64,000 bases of DNA from Aeromicrobium yanjiei (GTDB lineage Bacteria > Actinomycetota > Actinomycetes > Propionibacteriales > Nocardioidaceae): positions 2,418,001 to 2,482,000 of the forward strand of contig NZ_CP045737.1 in the NCBI RefSeq assembly GCF_009649075.1, in the 5' to 3' direction. The notes below the pieces were generated by a model. It was not told where the DNA came from, made no database searches, and saw only the letters and a list, made by a program, of their open reading frames with translations. Position 1 is the first letter of the stretch. Each line of letters opens with the position of its first letter. A program made the translations under genes and the position numbers. Positions 42,049 through 53,526 of the stretch are shown here, in pieces.

Positions 42049-42357
42049 TCAGTCCTCCCCGAGGATCTTGGGCACGAGGAAGCGCTGCTGATCGGACGCC
42101 GGGGCGCCGGCCAGCGCGTCCTCGGGGCTCAGGCTCGGCCGGACGACGTCCTCGCGGAAGACGTTGTCGACGGGGACCGGGTGGCTCATCGCCGGGACGT
42201 CGTCGCCGGCGGCGCGCTGGACGCTCGCGACGTGGTCGAGGATCGCCGGCAGCTCTGCGGCGAGGTGGTCGAGCTCAGCGTCGCTGAGGTCGATGCGGGC
42301 GAGGCCGGCCAGGTGGACGACGTCGTCGCGCGAGATACCCGTGACGGGCTCAGACAT
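42049..42357 (-). CDS. gatC: Asp-tRNA(Asn)/Glu-tRNA(Gln) amidotransferase subunit C
   Basis: A 102-residue protein that stabilises the GatA-GatB complex. It begins [36 protein letters not shown], the conserved N-terminal helix pair, and ends [10 protein letters not shown], which matches the C-terminal VP(K/R) motif of the family. AAGGAA lies 5 nt before the ATG at 42357. A clear -10 (TAGGAT, 42399-42404 on the minus strand) lies about 40 nt upstream and probably drives the gatCAB operon. Confidence 0.94.
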   Translation of the reverse strand: MSEPVTGISRDDVVHLAGLARIDLSDAELDHLAAELPAILDHVASVQRAAGDDVPAMSHPVPVDNVFREDVVRPSLSPEDALAGAPASDQQRFLVPKILGED

Positions 42358-42462
42358 GCGACTTCCTTGCGATCGAGGGGTCGTGCGGTTGCTGATCCAT
42401 CCTAGTGACCCGGCGCAGTCGCTCCCACCGGGCACCGTGCCCGTCAGGTGTCAGGATGGGGC

Positions 42463-43302
42463 ATGGCCGAATCGCGCATCACCCAGCTCACCCACGCGGG
42501 CATGACGTTCGACGTGATCGACAGCGGACCGCTCGACGGCCCGCCCGTCGTGCTGCTGCACGGCTTCCCGCAGCGGGCGACGTCGTGGGCGAAGGTGTCC
42601 GAGCAGCTGAACGCCGAGGGCCTGCGCACGTACGCGCTGGACCAGCGCGGCTACTCCCCCGGCGCGCGGCCCACGTCCCGCTTCGCGTACGGCCTCGGCG
42701 AGCTCGTCGGCGACGTCACCGCGCTGATCCACCTGATCGGCCGGCCCGTGCACCTGGTCGGGCACGACTGGGGGTCGGCGGTCGCGTGGGCCGTGGCCGG
42801 CGGCCACCCCGAGCTCGTCCGGACGCTGACCGCCGTGTCGGTCGCGCACCCCACGGCTTTCATGAAGTCGATGGTCAGCAGCTCCCAGCCCCTGCGGTCG
42901 TACTACATGCTGCTGTTCCAGCTGCCGGTCCTGCCCGAGCGACTGCTCAGCACCCCCAACGGGCTGGGCGAGAAGATGCTGCGCGCGGCCGGCATGGACA
43001 GCGACATGATCGAGACCTTCCGGCGCGACATCGTCGCCGACGGCGCACTGCCCGGTGGCCTCGGCTACTACCGGTCGATCGTCCTCGGCGGCAAGGAGGT
43101 CGGCCGCAAGGTGTCGGTGCCCACGACGTACGTCTGGAGCGATCAGGACGCCGCGCTCGCCCGTCGCGGCGCCGAGCTGACTGCGGACTACGTCACGGCT
43201 CCGTACGAGCTCGTGGTGGTGCGGGGCGCAACCCACTGGCTGCTCGACCAGAATGCTCCCGAGCTCGCCGAGATCATCGTCGAGCGGGTGCGCTCGGTCT
43301 AG
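42463..43302 (+). CDS. Epoxide hydrolase/dehalogenase-like alpha/beta hydrolase
   Basis: A 279-residue alpha/beta hydrolase of the epoxide hydrolase-haloalkane dehalogenase group. Features are the oxyanion loop LLHGFPQRATSW, DQRGYSPGARP, the Asp nucleophile elbow LVGHDWGSAVAW (Asp in place of Ser), a lid domain with two Tyr in SYYMLLFQL-type positions, and the C-terminal VRGATHWLLDQ with the catalytic His. The ATG at 42463 lies 5 nt after CAGGAT. Its stop shares CTAG with the convergent gene. Substrate unknown. Confidence 0.87.
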   Translation: MAESRITQLTHAGMTFDVIDSGPLDGPPVVLLHGFPQRATSWAKVSEQLNAEGLRTYALDQRGYSPGARPTSRFAYGLGELVGDVTALIHLIGRPVHLVGHDWGSAVAWAVAGGHPELVRTLTAVSVAHPTAFMKSMVSSSQPLRSYYMLLFQLPVLPERLLSTPNGLGEKMLRAAGMDSDMIETFRRDIVADGALPGGLGYYRSIVLGGKEVGRKVSVPTTYVWSDQDAALARRGAELTADYVTAPYELVVVRGATHWLLDQNAPELAEIIVERVRSV

Positions 43303-44963
43303 GCCGGCGCGGGCGCCAGGTGCGCGTGCACCTGCGCGACCGCCCCCGCTCCCTCGCCACTCGCCGAGGCGACCCGCTTCATCGAGCCGGCCCGGACGTC
43401 GCCGGCGGCGAAGACCCCCGGGACCGCGGTCTCCAACGCGGCCGGCGGCAGGCCGCCTCGCCAGGCCGACTTCGGGATGTCCCGGCCGGTCAGCACGAAA
43501 CCCCGCTGGTCGCGGCTGACCTCGTCGGGCAGCCAGTCACAACCGGGCTCGGCACCGAGCAGCAGGAACAACCCGTCGGCGTCGTGCCGCTCGGTGGAGG
43601 GACCGACCGCCAGGTCGATCCACTCCAGACGTCCGTCTCCACCACCGTCGACGACCTGCGCGCCGGTGAGCACCCGGATCCTGCGCTGGGTGGCGATCTC
43701 GTTGACGAGGTACGCCGACATCGTCTCCGCGAGGCCACTGCGTCGCACCACGATCGTCACCGACCGGGCGAACCGGGCCAGGTGGATGGCCGCCTGCCCC
43801 GCCGAGTTGCCGCCGCCCACGATGAAGACGTCGCGGCCCTCCATCTCACGGGCGACGCTCGTCGCCGCACCGTAGTAGACGCCGAGGCCCACGAGGTCCT
43901 CCAGGGCGGGCACGCCGAGCCGTCGATAACGGACCCCGCACGCGATGAGCACCGCCCGGGCCCGGACGACGCCGCCGTCGTACGCGATCTCGTGCAGGTC
44001 GCCGACGCTCATCTCCTCGACCGGGCGCCCGGTGAAGATCCGTGCCCCGAACCGGGTGGCCTGCAGCCGGGCACGGAAGGCCAGGCGCATCCCGGACACG
44101 CCGCGTGGGAAGCCGAGGTAGTTGCGGATCATCGAGCTGGTGCCGGCCTGGCCGCCGACGGCCTCGGACTCGAGCACGATCGTGCGCAGCCCCTCGGACG
44201 CGCCGTAGACCGCCGCCGCGAGTCCTGCGGGGCCCGCGCCGATGATGGCGAGGTCCGCGACGTAGTCGTCGCCCAGGTCGGCCGGCGAGCCGTAGAACAT
44301 CGCGGCGACCAGATGCTCGGTCGCGGCCGTCAGCGGCGGCCGGCCGAAGGCCGACACGAGCGGCAGGGCAGCACCCTCCCCCGCCTCGGCCAGGAGCTCT
44401 CGGCCCACAGGACTGTCGGGCTGGTAGCGCGTCCACGGGACCGCCATCCGGTCCAGGAAGTCACGGATGCCGGCGATCTCGATCTGGCCGCCGTCGTCGA
44501 CGATGCGGACGCCGGCCACCTCCGGCGTCGACGTCGACGTGGCCCAGTCCGAGAGGTACTCCGCGATCGCGGTGTGGAACTCCTCGTCGCGTGGCCCTTG
44601 CGGGATGAGGAGGTAGGTGTCGAGCCGGCCCACCGCGAGGGCCGGCCGCAGCTCGTCGAGCGACGCGCCGAACGTCCCCATCGGCACCAGGACGATCCGT
44701 CGGCTGCTGGGCGAGACGTTGCGCAGCACGTCCAGGACGTCCACCGCATCGATCTCGAGCCCGTAGTCGACCGCGATGAGGGCGATGTGCCGGCCGCCGG
44801 CGATCACCATCGCGGCGAGATCGGTGACGCCGAGGACGTCAGTGGTCACCTGGACGTCGTAGTCACGGGCGTACCTGCTCGCGAACTCGTCGGTCAGCAC
44901 CGTCCGGTGCTCGTCGGAGGCCACGACGAGGATGATGGGGCTCGGGCGCGATGACTCGCTCAT
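43299..44963 (-). CDS. Thioredoxin-reductase-like flavoprotein fused to receiver-like and thioredoxin-fold domains
   Basis: A 554-residue three-part protein. Residues 1-140 look like a degenerate response-regulator receiver (an Asp in LIAVDYG at the phospho-site position, but no conserved Lys). Residues 150-230 look like a thioredoxin-fold segment (IEIAGIRDFLDRMAVPWTRY). Residues 235-554 form a TrxB-like FAD/NAD(P)H domain with IIGAGPAGLAAAVYGASEG, GGGNSAGQAA and VFAAGDVRAG. The redox CxxC of thioredoxin reductase is missing (VGGQAGTSSM), so it cannot reduce thioredoxin by the usual route. Fusions of this type occur in other actinobacteria; the electron acceptor is unknown. Confidence 0.85.
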   Translation of the reverse strand: MSESSRPSPIILVVASDEHRTVLTDEFASRYARDYDVQVTTDVLGVTDLAAMVIAGGRHIALIAVDYGLEIDAVDVLDVLRNVSPSSRRIVLVPMGTFGASLDELRPALAVGRLDTYLLIPQGPRDEEFHTAIAEYLSDWATSTSTPEVAGVRIVDDGGQIEIAGIRDFLDRMAVPWTRYQPDSPVGRELLAEAGEGAALPLVSAFGRPPLTAATEHLVAAMFYGSPADLGDDYVADLAIIGAGPAGLAAAVYGASEGLRTIVLESEAVGGQAGTSSMIRNYLGFPRGVSGMRLAFRARLQATRFGARIFTGRPVEEMSVGDLHEIAYDGGVVRARAVLIACGVRYRRLGVPALEDLVGLGVYYGAATSVAREMEGRDVFIVGGGNSAGQAAIHLARFARSVTIVVRRSGLAETMSAYLVNEIATQRRIRVLTGAQVVDGGGDGRLEWIDLAVGPSTERHDADGLFLLLGAEPGCDWLPDEVSRDQRGFVLTGRDIPKSAWRGGLPPAALETAVPGVFAAGDVRAGSMKRVASASGEGAGAVAQVHAHLAPAPA

Positions 44964-44995
44964 GGCGCGAAAGTAGCACTCCCTAGGCTGGACCC

Positions 44996-45346
44996 ATGCC
45001 TCCTCAGAAACCTCAGGACCTCGGTCCCCTCGACGCGATCGCCTTCCTGTGCGAGATCGCGATGGTCGTGATCCTCGTCCTCGCGGGCCACGGATTCGTC
45101 GACGGCTGGCGGGGCTGGGCCGTCGGTGCGTTCCTCGCGATGGTCGCGGTCGCCATCTGGGCGCAGTGGATGGCCCCCACGTCCGCCCGCCGGCTCGAGC
45201 TCCCGACGCGGTTCGTCGTGCAGGTCATGCTGTTCCTGACGGTCGCGCTCTACGCCGCCGCCGGTGGGCTCGTCCTGCCGGGGATCGTCTTCGCGATCGT
45301 CGCGATCGGGGTCTTCGCGGCGCTGGCCCGCGAGAACGCCTCCTAG
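44996..45346 (+). CDS. Small membrane protein, DUF2568/YrdB family
   Basis: A 116-residue protein with four hydrophobic segments (about residues 12-32, 38-56, 72-90, 93-110) and the family stretch AQWMAPTSARRLELPTRFVVQ between the second and third, typical of YrdB/DUF2568 proteins of unknown function. TAGGCT lies exactly 6 nt before the ATG. It shares its stop codon CTAG with the convergent pseudouridine synthase gene. Confidence 0.87.
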   Translation: MPPQKPQDLGPLDAIAFLCEIAMVVILVLAGHGFVDGWRGWAVGAFLAMVAVAIWAQWMAPTSARRLELPTRFVVQVMLFLTVALYAAAGGLVLPGIVFAIVAIGVFAALARENAS

Positions 45347-46272
45347 AGGGCCTCGGCCGGCAGCAGCGGGAGCGAGCGGACACTGGTGAACCTGCGCTCG
45401 GTGCCGTCGATCGGATCCGTGAACGCGATCTCGGCGGCCAACAGCTGCAGGGGCCGGCTGAAGTCGTCGACCTCGAGGTCGAGGACCGTCGGGTAGAGCG
45501 GGTCGTCGACGATCGGGATGCCGAGATCGTTGAGGTGCATGCGCAGCTGGTGCGTGCGTCCCGTGCGAGGTGTCAGCCGGTAGACGCCGTGCTCCCCGCT
45601 CCGGGACTCCAGCTCGACCAGCGTCTCGGCGTTCACGGGTGCGCCCGGCACCACCTCGGCCTGCCAGGTGCCGCGCTGCTTGACCAGGTGGTTGCGGACC
45701 ACGAGCGGCAGCTCGAGGTCGTCGCGCACCGGCGCCACGGCCCGGTACGTCTTGCGGACCGCGCCGGCCTGGAACAGCGACTGGTACGGCCCGCGCCACT
45801 GCCTGGTCGTGGCGAGCATCAGCAGGCCGGACGTCACCCGGTCCAGCCGGTGCAGGGGTGAGAGCTCGGGCAGCTCGAGCTCGGCGCGCAGGCGGGTCAC
45901 GACGCTCTGGCGCACGTGCCGCCCGCGCGGGATGGACGACAGGAAGGCAGGCTTGTCGACGACCACGAGCCGTTCGTCGCGGTGCACGACGACGATCTCG
46001 CCCGGGACCTCGACCTCGTCGGGGAGGTCACGGTGGAACCACACGAACGTGTGCGGTGCGTACGGCTGCTCCTCGGCGACCGGGCTCCCGTCGTCGTGGA
46101 CGAAGCGCTGCTCGGCCAGCATCCGCTCGACGTCGACCCGTTCGGGCAGCCGGTGGCGCAGCCACGCGCCCATCGTCGGCCACGGGTCGGGGTGCGGCTT
46201 GTCCCGGTCGGGGGTCCGCAGCCACGCGGCGCCGAGACCGTGACGCGGCGGCAGCGGGGAACGAGGGGGCAC
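45343..46272 (-). CDS. RluA-family pseudouridine synthase
   Basis: Isomerises uridine to pseudouridine in RNA. The 309-residue protein has the RluA/RluD catalytic motif HRLDRVTSGLLML with the nucleophilic Asp, preceded by VVVDKPAFLSSIPRG and followed by KTYRAVA, LTPRTGRTHQLRMHLNDLGIPIVDDPLYP and a C-terminal ELRRFTS-like end. The N-terminal 80 residues hold an S4-like or degenerate region without a clear S4 motif. The exact RNA target cannot be read from sequence. Confidence 0.92.
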   Translation of the reverse strand: MPPRSPLPPRHGLGAAWLRTPDRDKPHPDPWPTMGAWLRHRLPERVDVERMLAEQRFVHDDGSPVAEEQPYAPHTFVWFHRDLPDEVEVPGEIVVVHRDERLVVVDKPAFLSSIPRGRHVRQSVVTRLRAELELPELSPLHRLDRVTSGLLMLATTRQWRGPYQSLFQAGAVRKTYRAVAPVRDDLELPLVVRNHLVKQRGTWQAEVVPGAPVNAETLVELESRSGEHGVYRLTPRTGRTHQLRMHLNDLGIPIVDDPLYPTVLDLEVDDFSRPLQLLAAEIAFTDPIDGTERRFTSVRSLPLLPAEAL

Positions 46273-46310
46273 GTGCCGAGCCTACGGGCGACGGCCCGCG
46301 CGGCCGCGGG

Positions 46311-47228
46311 TCAGGTGTGGAGCTCGTCGTCGATGATGTCGGCGTTGACGTCCATGCCCGCGAGCGTCCCGGCGCTCGCCGCCGTCACGAGGTGGGCGGT
46401 CGGGTCGGTGCAGTTGCCGGCGGCCCACACGCCCGGGACGCTCGTGCGTCCGTTGTCGTGGGTCGTGATCGCGGGGCCCATCGGGGTGTCCTCCATCGCG
46501 AGCCCGAGTCGCTCGACGAGGACGCCCGGCGGCTCCATGTCCGGCACCAGGAACAGCGCGTTGGCCGGCACCCGGGTGCCGTCGGCCAGCTGGACCCCGG
46601 TCAGCGCGCCGTCCTCGGCACGCTCGATCCTCGCGACGGCCCCGTCCGCGACGCGGATGCCACGACGTCGCAGCGTCGCGTGCGCATCCTCGTCGAGCGC
46701 GGCGACGTCGTTGACCAGCAGCGTCACGTCGTCCGACCACTGGCGCAGCAGGTGTGCCTGGTGGGCCGAGCCGGCATGGGTCGCGAGGATCAGCAGCGGG
46801 CTGTCGGCGACCTCGTGGCCGTGGCAGTACGGGCAGTGCAGGACGTCCGAGCCCCAGCCCTCCCGCAGGCCCGGCAGGTCCGGGAGCGTGTCCGCGGTGC
46901 CCACGGCGATCACCAGCCGGGGTGCGACGAGCCGCCTCCCGCCCTCGAGCTCGACGGTGAACGCATCGTCCTTCGGCAGCGCCGCCGTGACGGTGTCCTC
47001 GACGACCTCGACCCCGTAGCGGGCGGCCTCGTCGCGCCCGGTCGCCAGGACGTCGGCGGGGTCCGCACCGTCGCGGGACAAGAAGCCGTGCAGGTGGGCG
47101 GCCGCGCGGTTGCGCGGCTCGCCGGCGTCCACGACGACGACGCTGCGTCGCGCAGCGCCGAGGACGAGTGCCGCCGAGAGCCCGGCTGCCCCGCCGCCGA
47201 CGATGATGACTTCGTGCGTGGGTTGCAT
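46311..47228 (-). CDS. Thioredoxin-reductase-like FAD oxidoreductase
   Basis: A 305-residue NAD(P)/FAD-dependent oxidoreductase of the thioredoxin reductase family. It has the FAD motif VIIVGGGAAGLSAALVLGAARRSVVVVD at the N terminus, the redox pair CPYC around residue 135 (LHCPYCHGHEVAD), and the second FAD motif VPGVWAAGNCTDP. Members with CPYC(H) in this position, often called thioredoxin-like or 'TrxR-related' oxidoreductases of actinobacteria, accept unknown disulfide partners. It is convergent with no neighbour and has no visible operon. Confidence 0.87.
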   Translation of the reverse strand: MQPTHEVIIVGGGAAGLSAALVLGAARRSVVVVDAGEPRNRAAAHLHGFLSRDGADPADVLATGRDEAARYGVEVVEDTVTAALPKDDAFTVELEGGRRLVAPRLVIAVGTADTLPDLPGLREGWGSDVLHCPYCHGHEVADSPLLILATHAGSAHQAHLLRQWSDDVTLLVNDVAALDEDAHATLRRRGIRVADGAVARIERAEDGALTGVQLADGTRVPANALFLVPDMEPPGVLVERLGLAMEDTPMGPAITTHDNGRTSVPGVWAAGNCTDPTAHLVTAASAGTLAGMDVNADIIDDELHT

Positions 47229-47284
47229 GGCGCCGGACTACCCCGCAGCGCCGTGCGTCATACCTGCGTCGGGTGTGAGCCCCG

Positions 47285-49402
<2,118 letters not shown>

Positions 49403-50368
49403 TTATCGCCGCGAGGCGACACTCTGCGCAGCGACGAGGACCGTGCGCGCCCACTGCGGCGACGCACCCGCGAGACCGCAGGTCGGGGTCACGACGAGTC
49501 GGTCGGAGTAGGTCTCCTCCGTGAAGCCGAAGCGCCCGAAGAAGGTCTCGATCTGGCCGACGGCGGCCTTCTGCGAGACCTGTCCGGCGTCGGTCGAGGG
49601 CAGGACGCCGCACCACAGGTCGACGCCCTTCTCGAACGTCTCGGCCCAGACGTCGTCGGGGCGCACGAGACCGAGGTCGAACGAGATCGCGGCGAAGCCT
49701 GCTCCGGCGAGCAGCTCGACCGGCACGTCGGGCGCGCACGAGTGGACGACCGGGCGCGCCCCGGCGTCGGTGATCGCCTCGACGACCGCGCGCAGCAGGG
49801 CGTCTGCCTCGGGCGGGTGGACGCTGCGGTGGCGCGACCAGCCGCTCGCGGTCGGGATGCCGCCGGTGAGGACGGCCGTGATCGCGGGCTCGTCGACCTG
49901 CACGACCAGGTCGGCGGCCGAGAACCGCCGGCGGACGTCCCGGACGTGGGCGCCGAGGCCCTCCGCCAACGACTGCGCGATCTCGCGACGGGCCCCGTGG
50001 TCCGCCAGCATCTTGTCGCCGCGCGGGCGCTCGACCGTCGCGGCGAGGGTCAGCGGACCGGTGACCTGGATCTTGATCGGGCCCTCGTGCTCGGTCGCGA
50101 GCTCCTCGGCCAGGTCGAGGTCCTGGGCCAGGAGCGAACGCGCGCGGCGCAGGTCGGCGCCCTCCCCCACCCCGATGCGCCACCCGTCGGGCTGCAGGTC
50201 CGCCTCGAGACCGTCCAGGACTGCCAGCGTCCTGCCGATCATGCCGGCGTGGACGCCGCGGGCCGGGAGCTCAGGGACGTACGGGAGGCTCAGCTCGTCC
50301 AGGCCGAGGCGCATCGCGGCCGCGAAGTCGGTGCCGGGCATGGATCCGATGCCGGTGGCGAGCGTCAT
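49403..50368 (-). CDS. Short cobalamin-independent methionine synthase-like protein (core-MetE type)
   Basis: A 321-residue protein corresponding to the C-terminal catalytic barrel of MetE, without the N-terminal half. Zinc-ligand candidates are His and Cys in VVHSCAPD, and the late Cys in PTCGLAG; the usual Glu position appears to be Asp (SFDLGLV). The start TGIGSMPGTD matches the barrel's first strand, and VDEPAI is the substrate region. Stand-alone 'core-MetE' enzymes take methyl groups from methylcobalamin or other corrinoids rather than folate; which applies here is unknown. AAGGAG lies 5-6 nt before the ATG. Operon with ligA. Confidence 0.8.
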   Translation of the reverse strand: MTLATGIGSMPGTDFAAAMRLGLDELSLPYVPELPARGVHAGMIGRTLAVLDGLEADLQPDGWRIGVGEGADLRRARSLLAQDLDLAEELATEHEGPIKIQVTGPLTLAATVERPRGDKMLADHGARREIAQSLAEGLGAHVRDVRRRFSAADLVVQVDEPAITAVLTGGIPTASGWSRHRSVHPPEADALLRAVVEAITDAGARPVVHSCAPDVPVELLAGAGFAAISFDLGLVRPDDVWAETFEKGVDLWCGVLPSTDAGQVSQKAAVGQIETFFGRFGFTEETYSDRLVVTPTCGLAGASPQWARTVLVAAQSVASRR

Positions 50369-50394
50369 GGTGCTCCTTACGTTCTGTGGGGTGG

Positions 50395-50476
50395 GCGGTG
50401 CGCTGGCGTCCATGATGGGTCGCGAGGTGGACGCTGGTGCACCGCCCTCGAGTCGGGGTGGACGCTAGTGCACCGC
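50395..50476. repeat. 18-nt word repeated three times, one copy inverted, across the mnmA stop
   Basis: The word TGGACGCTGGTGCACCGC occurs at 50428-50445, with one change at 50459-50476, and inverted with two changes at 50395-50412. The third copy includes the mnmA stop codon and its last three codons. Inverted copies can form a hairpin that could act between mnmA and the next gene on the same strand. Confidence 0.75.
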
Positions 50477-51553
50477 TGCGCGGGACGTCGCTGCGATCGT
50501 GGCCGATCCGACGACCCGGGTGCCGGCGTAGATCACGCAGGCCTGGCCGGGGGCGATGCCGCTGGCCGGGTCGACGAGGTCGACCGTGACCAGGTCGTCC
50601 GCGACCGTGACCCGCGCGCGGTGCTCGTCGCCGTGCGCGCGCAGCTGCACGGTGCACTCGAGCGTGCCCGCGGGGGCGGCGCCGCACCACAGCGGCTTCA
50701 CGCACTCGAGGGCGTCGACCGCGAGCGACTCCCGCGAGCCGACCGTGACGGTGCCGCTGACCGGCTCGATGTCGAGGACGAACCGGGGCTTGCCGTCGTC
50801 GGCGGGGACGCCGAGCCGCAGGCCGCGGCGCTGCCCGATCGTGAAGGCGTACGCCCCGTCGTGCTCGCGCAGCACCTGACCGTCCTCGTCGACGATCGTG
50901 CCCGGCCGAGGGCCCAGCTTCTCGCCGAGCCAGCCCGCGTTGTCGCCGTCGGGGATGAAGCAGATGTCGTGGCTGTCGGGCTTCTGCGCGACCTGGATCC
51001 CGCGGCGGGCCGCCTCGACCCGGACCACGTCCTTGGTCGTGTCGCCCAAGGGGAACAGCGAGTGAGCCAGCTGCTCCTGCGTGAGCACCCCAAGCACGTA
51101 CGACTGGTCCTTGCCCATGTCGATCGCCCGGTGCATCTCGATCGTGCCGTCGTCGGCCGTGCGCAGCTGTGCGTAGTGGCCGGTGGCCACGGCGTCGAAG
51201 CCGAGCGCGAGCGCCCGCTCGAGCACCGCGGCGAACTTGATCTTCTCGTTGCACCGCAGGCACGGGTTGGGGGTGCGCCCGGCCGTGTACTCGGCGATGA
51301 AGTCGTCGACCACGTGGTCTGCGAACTCCTCGCTCATGTCCCACACGTAGAACGGGATGCCGAGCGCGTCCGCGGCACGCCGGGCATCGCCCGCGTCCTC
51401 GATCGAGCAGCAGCCGCGGGCACCCGAGCGGTACGACCGGGGGTTGCGGCTCAGCGCGAGGTGCACGCCCGTCACGTCGTGGCCGGCGTCGACCGCGCGT
51501 GCCGCGGCGACGGCGGAGTCGACCCCGCCGGACATCGCGGCGACGACCCTCAT
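50465..51553 (-). CDS. mnmA: tRNA-specific 2-thiouridylase
   Basis: Puts sulfur on U34 of tRNA-Lys, -Glu and -Gln, using ATP and persulfide sulfur. The 362-residue protein has the PP-loop motif [16 protein letters not shown] at the N terminus, the catalytic Cys in [13 protein letters not shown] (about residue 100) and the second Cys in [11 protein letters not shown] (about residue 200). Its ATG overlaps the stop of the upstream cysteine desulfurase (ATGA), matching the need for persulfide sulfur from that enzyme. Confidence 0.95.
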   Translation of the reverse strand: MRVVAAMSGGVDSAVAAARAVDAGHDVTGVHLALSRNPRSYRSGARGCCSIEDAGDARRAADALGIPFYVWDMSEEFADHVVDDFIAEYTAGRTPNPCLRCNEKIKFAAVLERALALGFDAVATGHYAQLRTADDGTIEMHRAIDMGKDQSYVLGVLTQEQLAHSLFPLGDTTKDVVRVEAARRGIQVAQKPDSHDICFIPDGDNAGWLGEKLGPRPGTIVDEDGQVLREHDGAYAFTIGQRRGLRLGVPADDGKPRFVLDIEPVSGTVTVGSRESLAVDALECVKPLWCGAAPAGTLECTVQLRAHGDEHRARVTVADDLVTVDLVDPASGIAPGQACVIYAGTRVVGSATIAATSRAAVH

Positions 51554-52755
51554 GACCCGCTCCGCACGAGCGAGGCCCGCATGGCCCGCTGGTGAACGGC
51601 CGGCAGCGCCGCGAGCAGGCGGTCGACGTCCGCCTCGGTCGAGGTGTGGCCGAGGCTGAAGCGCAGCGACCCGCGGGCGGCGACGTCGTCGTAGCCCATC
51701 GCCAGCAGGACGTGACTGGGCTGGGGCACGCCGGCGGCGCACGCCGAGCCGGTCGAGCACTCGATGCCTTGGGCGTCCAGCAGCATCAGCATCGCGTCGC
51801 CCTCGCACCCCGGGAACGTCACGTGGGCGATGTTGGGCAGGCGATGATCCGGACCCGGCAGCGGGTCGCCGTTGACGATCGCGTCGGGGACGACGCGCAC
51901 GACCCCCTCGACGAGACGCTGGCGCAGTGCCTCGATGCGGGCGAAGGTCTCGGCCTGCTGACTCACCGTCACCTCGACCGCGGCGGCGAAGGCGGCGATG
52001 AGCGGCACGCTGAGCGTGCCCGAGCGCAGGTCGCGCTCCTGTCCCCCGCCGTGCAGCAGCGGTGTCGCGTCGATCTCACGGCCGATCATCAGGGCGCCGA
52101 CGCCGACCGGTCCGCCCAGCTTGTGGGCCGTGATCGTCATCGCGTCGAGACCGCTCCCGGCGAAGTCGAGCGGGAGATAGCCCGCAGCCTGCACCGCATC
52201 GCTGTGCACCGGGATGTCGTACGCCCTGGCGATCTCGACGACCTCGGGGATCGGCTGGATCGTGCCCATCTCGTTGTTGGCCCACATCGTGGTGACCGCC
52301 GCGACGCTCGCGGGATCGCGCTCGACCGCTGCCCGCAGGTCGTCGACCACGATGCGGCCCTGCTTGTCGACCGGGGTCATGTCGACGTCCGCGCCCTCGT
52401 GCATCGCGAGCCACGTGACGGGGTCGAGGAGTGCGTGGTGCTCGATCGAGCTGAAGACGATGCGCCTGCGGTCGGGGTGCTGGCTGCGGCGTGACCAGTA
52501 GAGGCCCTTGATCGCGAGGTTGTTGGCCTCGGTGCCGCCCGAGGTGAAGACGATCTCGCTGGGCCGGGCGCCGAAGCGTTCGGCGATCAGCTCACGGGCC
52601 TCCTCGACGGTACGGCGGGCGGCGCGGCCGGCGGCGTGGAGGGAGGAGGCGTTGCCCGTGCGGGCCATCTGCTCGGTCATCGCGGCGATCGCCTCGGGGA
52701 CCATCGGCGTGGTCGCCGCATGGTCGAGATAGACGGTGCCGTCCGAGTCGTTCAT
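51550..52755 (-). CDS. iscS: Cysteine desulfurase coupled to mnmA
   Basis: A PLP enzyme taking sulfur from cysteine. The 401-residue protein has [15 protein letters not shown] near the start, [13 protein letters not shown], the PLP-Lys motif [14 protein letters not shown], and the active-site Cys in [25 protein letters not shown]. It is translationally coupled to mnmA, so tRNA thiolation is its likely main job; a supply to other Fe-S users is possible. TACGCT lies 8 nt before the ATG at 52755, so the mRNA is nearly leaderless. Confidence 0.93.
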   Translation of the reverse strand: MNDSDGTVYLDHAATTPMVPEAIAAMTEQMARTGNASSLHAAGRAARRTVEEARELIAERFGARPSEIVFTSGGTEANNLAIKGLYWSRRSQHPDRRRIVFSSIEHHALLDPVTWLAMHEGADVDMTPVDKQGRIVVDDLRAAVERDPASVAAVTTMWANNEMGTIQPIPEVVEIARAYDIPVHSDAVQAAGYLPLDFAGSGLDAMTITAHKLGGPVGVGALMIGREIDATPLLHGGGQERDLRSGTLSVPLIAAFAAAVEVTVSQQAETFARIEALRQRLVEGVVRVVPDAIVNGDPLPGPDHRLPNIAHVTFPGCEGDAMLMLLDAQGIECSTGSACAAGVPQPSHVLLAMGYDDVAARGSLRFSLGHTSTEADVDRLLAALPAVHQRAMRASLVRSGS

Positions 52756-52845
52756 CGTGGTCAAGCGTAACCCTCGCCGACACACCCGGAATCAGCCGCA
52801 GGGCACCGACCAGCGTCCGCGCGGTGGACGTCCCGCTCGAGCGCG

Positions 52846-53460
52846 TCAGCGCCGGCAGTCCTGCTGGAGTCGGTCCGTGTCGACGGAGGTCAGGATCCAC
52901 CGACCGTCGTCGCGGCTCAGCCGCGCGGTGGTCCAGTAGAAAGGCGTGACGTCCTCGACCGGGTTGTCATCTGCGTCGACCTCGAAGCTGAAGTTCTCCG
53001 AGCAGGCCCGGAGCACAGCCGAGTCGCCGTCCACCGAGACCCCCAGCACGTGGTCGCGCGTCCACCCGACGCTGCGGTGGTTCCTCGCCTTGAGGAGGTC
53101 GAGGTAGTCCATGACGTCCTTCAGGGGCTTGCCCCGGGACCGGTCGAGCCCGGGCGCGGGCTCGAGCTCGTCGTAGGTGGTGGCGACCGCGTCCCAGTAG
53201 ATCATCCAAGCCTCCACGACCGACTTCTCCTCCGCGGTCTTGGCCACGCTGCTGCCCAGCACCGTGATGGCGACCTTGGCCGCCTCCGGCGTCGTGGTCG
53301 GCAGCGGCGTCTCGGTCGGCGTCGGTGCCTCGGTCTGTGTCGGTGAGGTCGTCGCCGCGGAGGTCGTCCTGGCAGGCGTGCTCGTCCGGGTGTCGTCACT
53401 GCCTCCGCAGGCCGACAACAGCAGGACCGGGACGGTGATCAGCAGCACCCGACGTTTCAT
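52846..53460 (-). CDS. Secreted lipoprotein, unknown function
   Basis: A 204-residue lipoprotein: signal peptide MKRRVLLITVPVLLLSAC with lipobox LLSAC, a 40-residue Thr/Pro/Ser linker and a mature domain with VVEAWMIYWDAVATTYDEL, CSENFSFEVD, and ending RWILTSVDTDRLQQDC. The pattern of a helix pair followed by strands ending in a conserved W recalls small SnoaL/NTF2-like extracellular domains, which I cannot confirm. It lies between the two cysteine desulfurase genes with no evident link to either. Confidence 0.78.
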   Translation of the reverse strand: MKRRVLLITVPVLLLSACGGSDDTRTSTPARTTSAATTSPTQTEAPTPTETPLPTTTPEAAKVAITVLGSSVAKTAEEKSVVEAWMIYWDAVATTYDELEPAPGLDRSRGKPLKDVMDYLDLLKARNHRSVGWTRDHVLGVSVDGDSAVLRACSENFSFEVDADDNPVEDVTPFYWTTARLSRDDGRWILTSVDTDRLQQDCRR

Positions 53461-53526
53461 GGTCTCCCCCGAAGATGAACAGCCTGTCGCTCACCCTAGG
53501 CGTTCGTGCCCCCGCGCGGGGCGGAT

